From: an uncultured Collinsella sp. | Lineage (GTDB): Bacteria > Actinomycetota > Coriobacteriia > Coriobacteriales > Coriobacteriaceae | Reading direction: 5' to 3' | DNA: 5,515 nt | Assembly: GCA_902494565.1 (NCBI GenBank) | Contig: CABUTN010000068.1 | Span: forward strand, 1-5,515 | In this document: positions 4,406-5,515 of the stretch, in pieces | Numbering within the stretch: position 1 is the first letter of the stretch | Layout of the letters: each line of letters opens with the position of its first letter | The notes under the pieces: model-generated | The model's input: only the letters and a program-made list of their open reading frames with translations | The model's database searches: none | What the model was told of the DNA's origin: nothing | Made by a program: the position numbers and the translations under genes

Positions 4406-5515
4406 ATGGCAAACTATAGCCCACAGCACTTTGAGCCTCGGGCAAAGGCCGTCAGCGTCAAAGGCGTTGCCAACCGTGCCGTCGCAACTATTTTGACGGC
4501 GGGCCTCATCGCTCAGCCGCTCATGTCGCCGCTGGCGGCAATCGCCGCGCCGGCAGCCGACAACGGTGCTGCCGCGAAGGGCGACAGCGCTATCGAGAAC
4601 GCTGTCGTCGCCGGTAGCCAGGCAACCGCAAAGACAGCCGCCCAGTTGGCCGAGGAGTCGGCAAAGCAGCTCAAGGACGCTCAGGCCGCCTACGATGCCG
4701 CCCAAAAGAAGGCCGACGCGGCAGGCCAGTCTCAAAAGCAGGCGCAGCGGCAAAAGAATCAGGCCTCGCAGACCGTGACCGATAACGCCGCCGAGCAGAA
4801 CGAGGCCGAGGCAGCCGCGCTTCAGGAGAAGATCGACGAGCTCAAGGCCGCCGTCGACAAGGCCGAGCAGCAGCAGAAGAAGCTGGGCGACCTGAACGAT
4901 CAGCTCGATCAGGCCAACAAGAGCGTCGAGGATAAGACCCAGGCGCTCAAGGATGCCAAGGCAAAGCAGGACGAGGCCAAGAAGGCTCTCGATGATGCCC
5001 AAGCCAAGCTCGATGCCATGGGTATGGACGAGTACGAGGCCGCCAAGAAGGCCGTCGAGGACGCGCAGGCCAAGCTCGACGCTGCCAACAAGGTCGTCGC
5101 TACCGCGCAGGCTGATCTGGACCAGGCCAAGGCCGCCGAGGCCAGTGCTCAGCAGGAAAAGCAGAATGCTGAGGCCGCTCTGACGACTGCCCAGGCCAAG
5201 AAGCAGGAGACTGCCGCTGCCCTTGCCGCTGCGACCACTGCACGCGATAATGCTCGGGCTAAACTGAACGACGCACAGGCCGCGCTCAATGCCGCGACTT
5301 CGGGCACGGGTGTCGATCTGAACGCGCTCAAGGCTGCCAAGGTCACTGCCGCCAGCGAGCTCGCGACCGCGCAGACCGCGTTCGAAGCCGCGACGACTGC
5401 AGACGCCACCGCACAGGCGAACCTGCAGGCTGCGCAAACTGCTGCCAGCGCCGCGAAGGAGAAGGTCAACGCCGCCAACGCTGCTGTGGCATCTGCCCAG
5501 TCTGCATACGATGCG
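4406..5515 (+). CDS. secreted alanine-rich coiled-coil surface protein, N-terminal part (3' end outside window)
   Basis: The frame opens at ATG 4406, six bases after GGGAG (4395-4399), and stays open for exactly 370 codons to the right edge with no stop. Residues 1-47 look like a long Gram-positive signal peptide: charged N-region with R12, K14, K19 and R24, a hydrophobic core about 25-46, and a likely cut after AIA (45-47). The mature part is almost entirely heptad/hendecad-like helix rich in Ala, Lys, Gln, Asp and Glu. A near-exact repeat, KKALDDAQAKLDA (192-204) and KKAVEDAQAKLDA (214-226), has a 22-residue period. Breaks occur at 205-211 (MGMDEYE) and 298-306 (around TSGTGVD). No Cys or Trp appears. 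The stretch after about 260 is less charged and richer in Ala/Thr. Such stalks commonly present a C-terminal enzymatic or cell-wall anchor domain, but none is in view, so the role remains open: adhesin, wall hydrolase stalk or CAP-domain protein are options. Confidence 0.88.
   Translation, partial: MANYSPQHFEPRAKAVSVKGVANRAVATILTAGLIAQPLMSPLAAIAAPAADNGAAAKGDSAIENAVVAGSQATAKTAAQLAEESAKQLKDAQAAYDAAQKKADAAGQSQKQAQRQKNQASQTVTDNAAEQNEAEAAALQEKIDELKAAVDKAEQQQKKLGDLNDQLDQANKSVEDKTQALKDAKAKQDEAKKALDDAQAKLDAMGMDEYEAAKKAVEDAQAKLDAANKVVATAQADLDQAKAAEASAQQEKQNAEAALTTAQAKKQETAAALAAATTARDNARAKLNDAQAALNAATSGTGVDLNALKAAKVTAASELATAQTAFEAATTADATAQANLQAAQTAASAAKEKVNAANAAVASAQSAYDA

Noticed and set aside
4229..5437. 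A 402-codon open frame on the minus strand opposite the coiled-coil gene.
   Set aside because: Its translation is dominated by Leu, Gly and Arg runs, which is what the complement of Ala/Lys/Gln/Asp-rich codons gives. It has no plausible start signal, and the plus-strand frame has a signal peptide, ribosome-binding site and coiled-coil pattern.

Overview
The window is GC-rich, densely coding DNA whose codon use and protein types (a fused acyl-CoA dehydratase activase-like protein, a DUF389 membrane protein and an alanine-rich secreted coiled-coil protein) fit a gut Coriobacteriia actinomycete. A Collinsella-like genome is my best guess. This is an inference from style and gene families, not from a marker gene.

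Layout, left to right. (1) Positions 1-1887 (+) hold the C-terminal 628 codons of a large CoA-substrate-specific enzyme activase-related protein. The reading frame is open to the left edge, so the gene starts upstream. It ends in a very strong intrinsic terminator (1916-1952). (2) Positions 1953-2343 contain no intact gene. They hold what looks like the 3' remnant of a protein gene (about 1973-2193) broken by a 5-bp tandem duplication, then a short perfect hairpin and a strong Shine-Dalgarno. (3) Positions 2344-2833 (+) hold a 12-codon upstream ORF followed, one base later, by a 149-aa membrane-anchored protein of unknown family, with codon use visibly less GC-rich than its neighbours. (4) Positions 2834-2958 are a convergent gap with a likely terminator for the minus-strand gene. 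(5) Positions 2959-4098 (-) encode a 379-aa DUF389 multi-pass membrane protein whose fifth connecting region carries a textbook EF-hand calcium-binding loop. (6) Positions 4099-4405 are a divergent intergenic region with a 12-bp perfect palindrome. (7) Positions 4406-5515 (+) encode the first 370 residues of a secreted, alanine-rich coiled-coil protein that runs off the right edge.

The genes do not form an operon or an evident pathway: they lie in alternating orientations with their own terminators. I see no complete new multi-gene system. The most checkable oddities are the EF-hand loop inside the DUF389 protein, the 5-bp duplication that accounts exactly for the broken frame at 2105-2114, the leader ORF/start arrangement at 2344-2386, and the palindrome shared by two intergenic regions. 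No rRNA, tRNA, CRISPR array or insertion sequence was seen.
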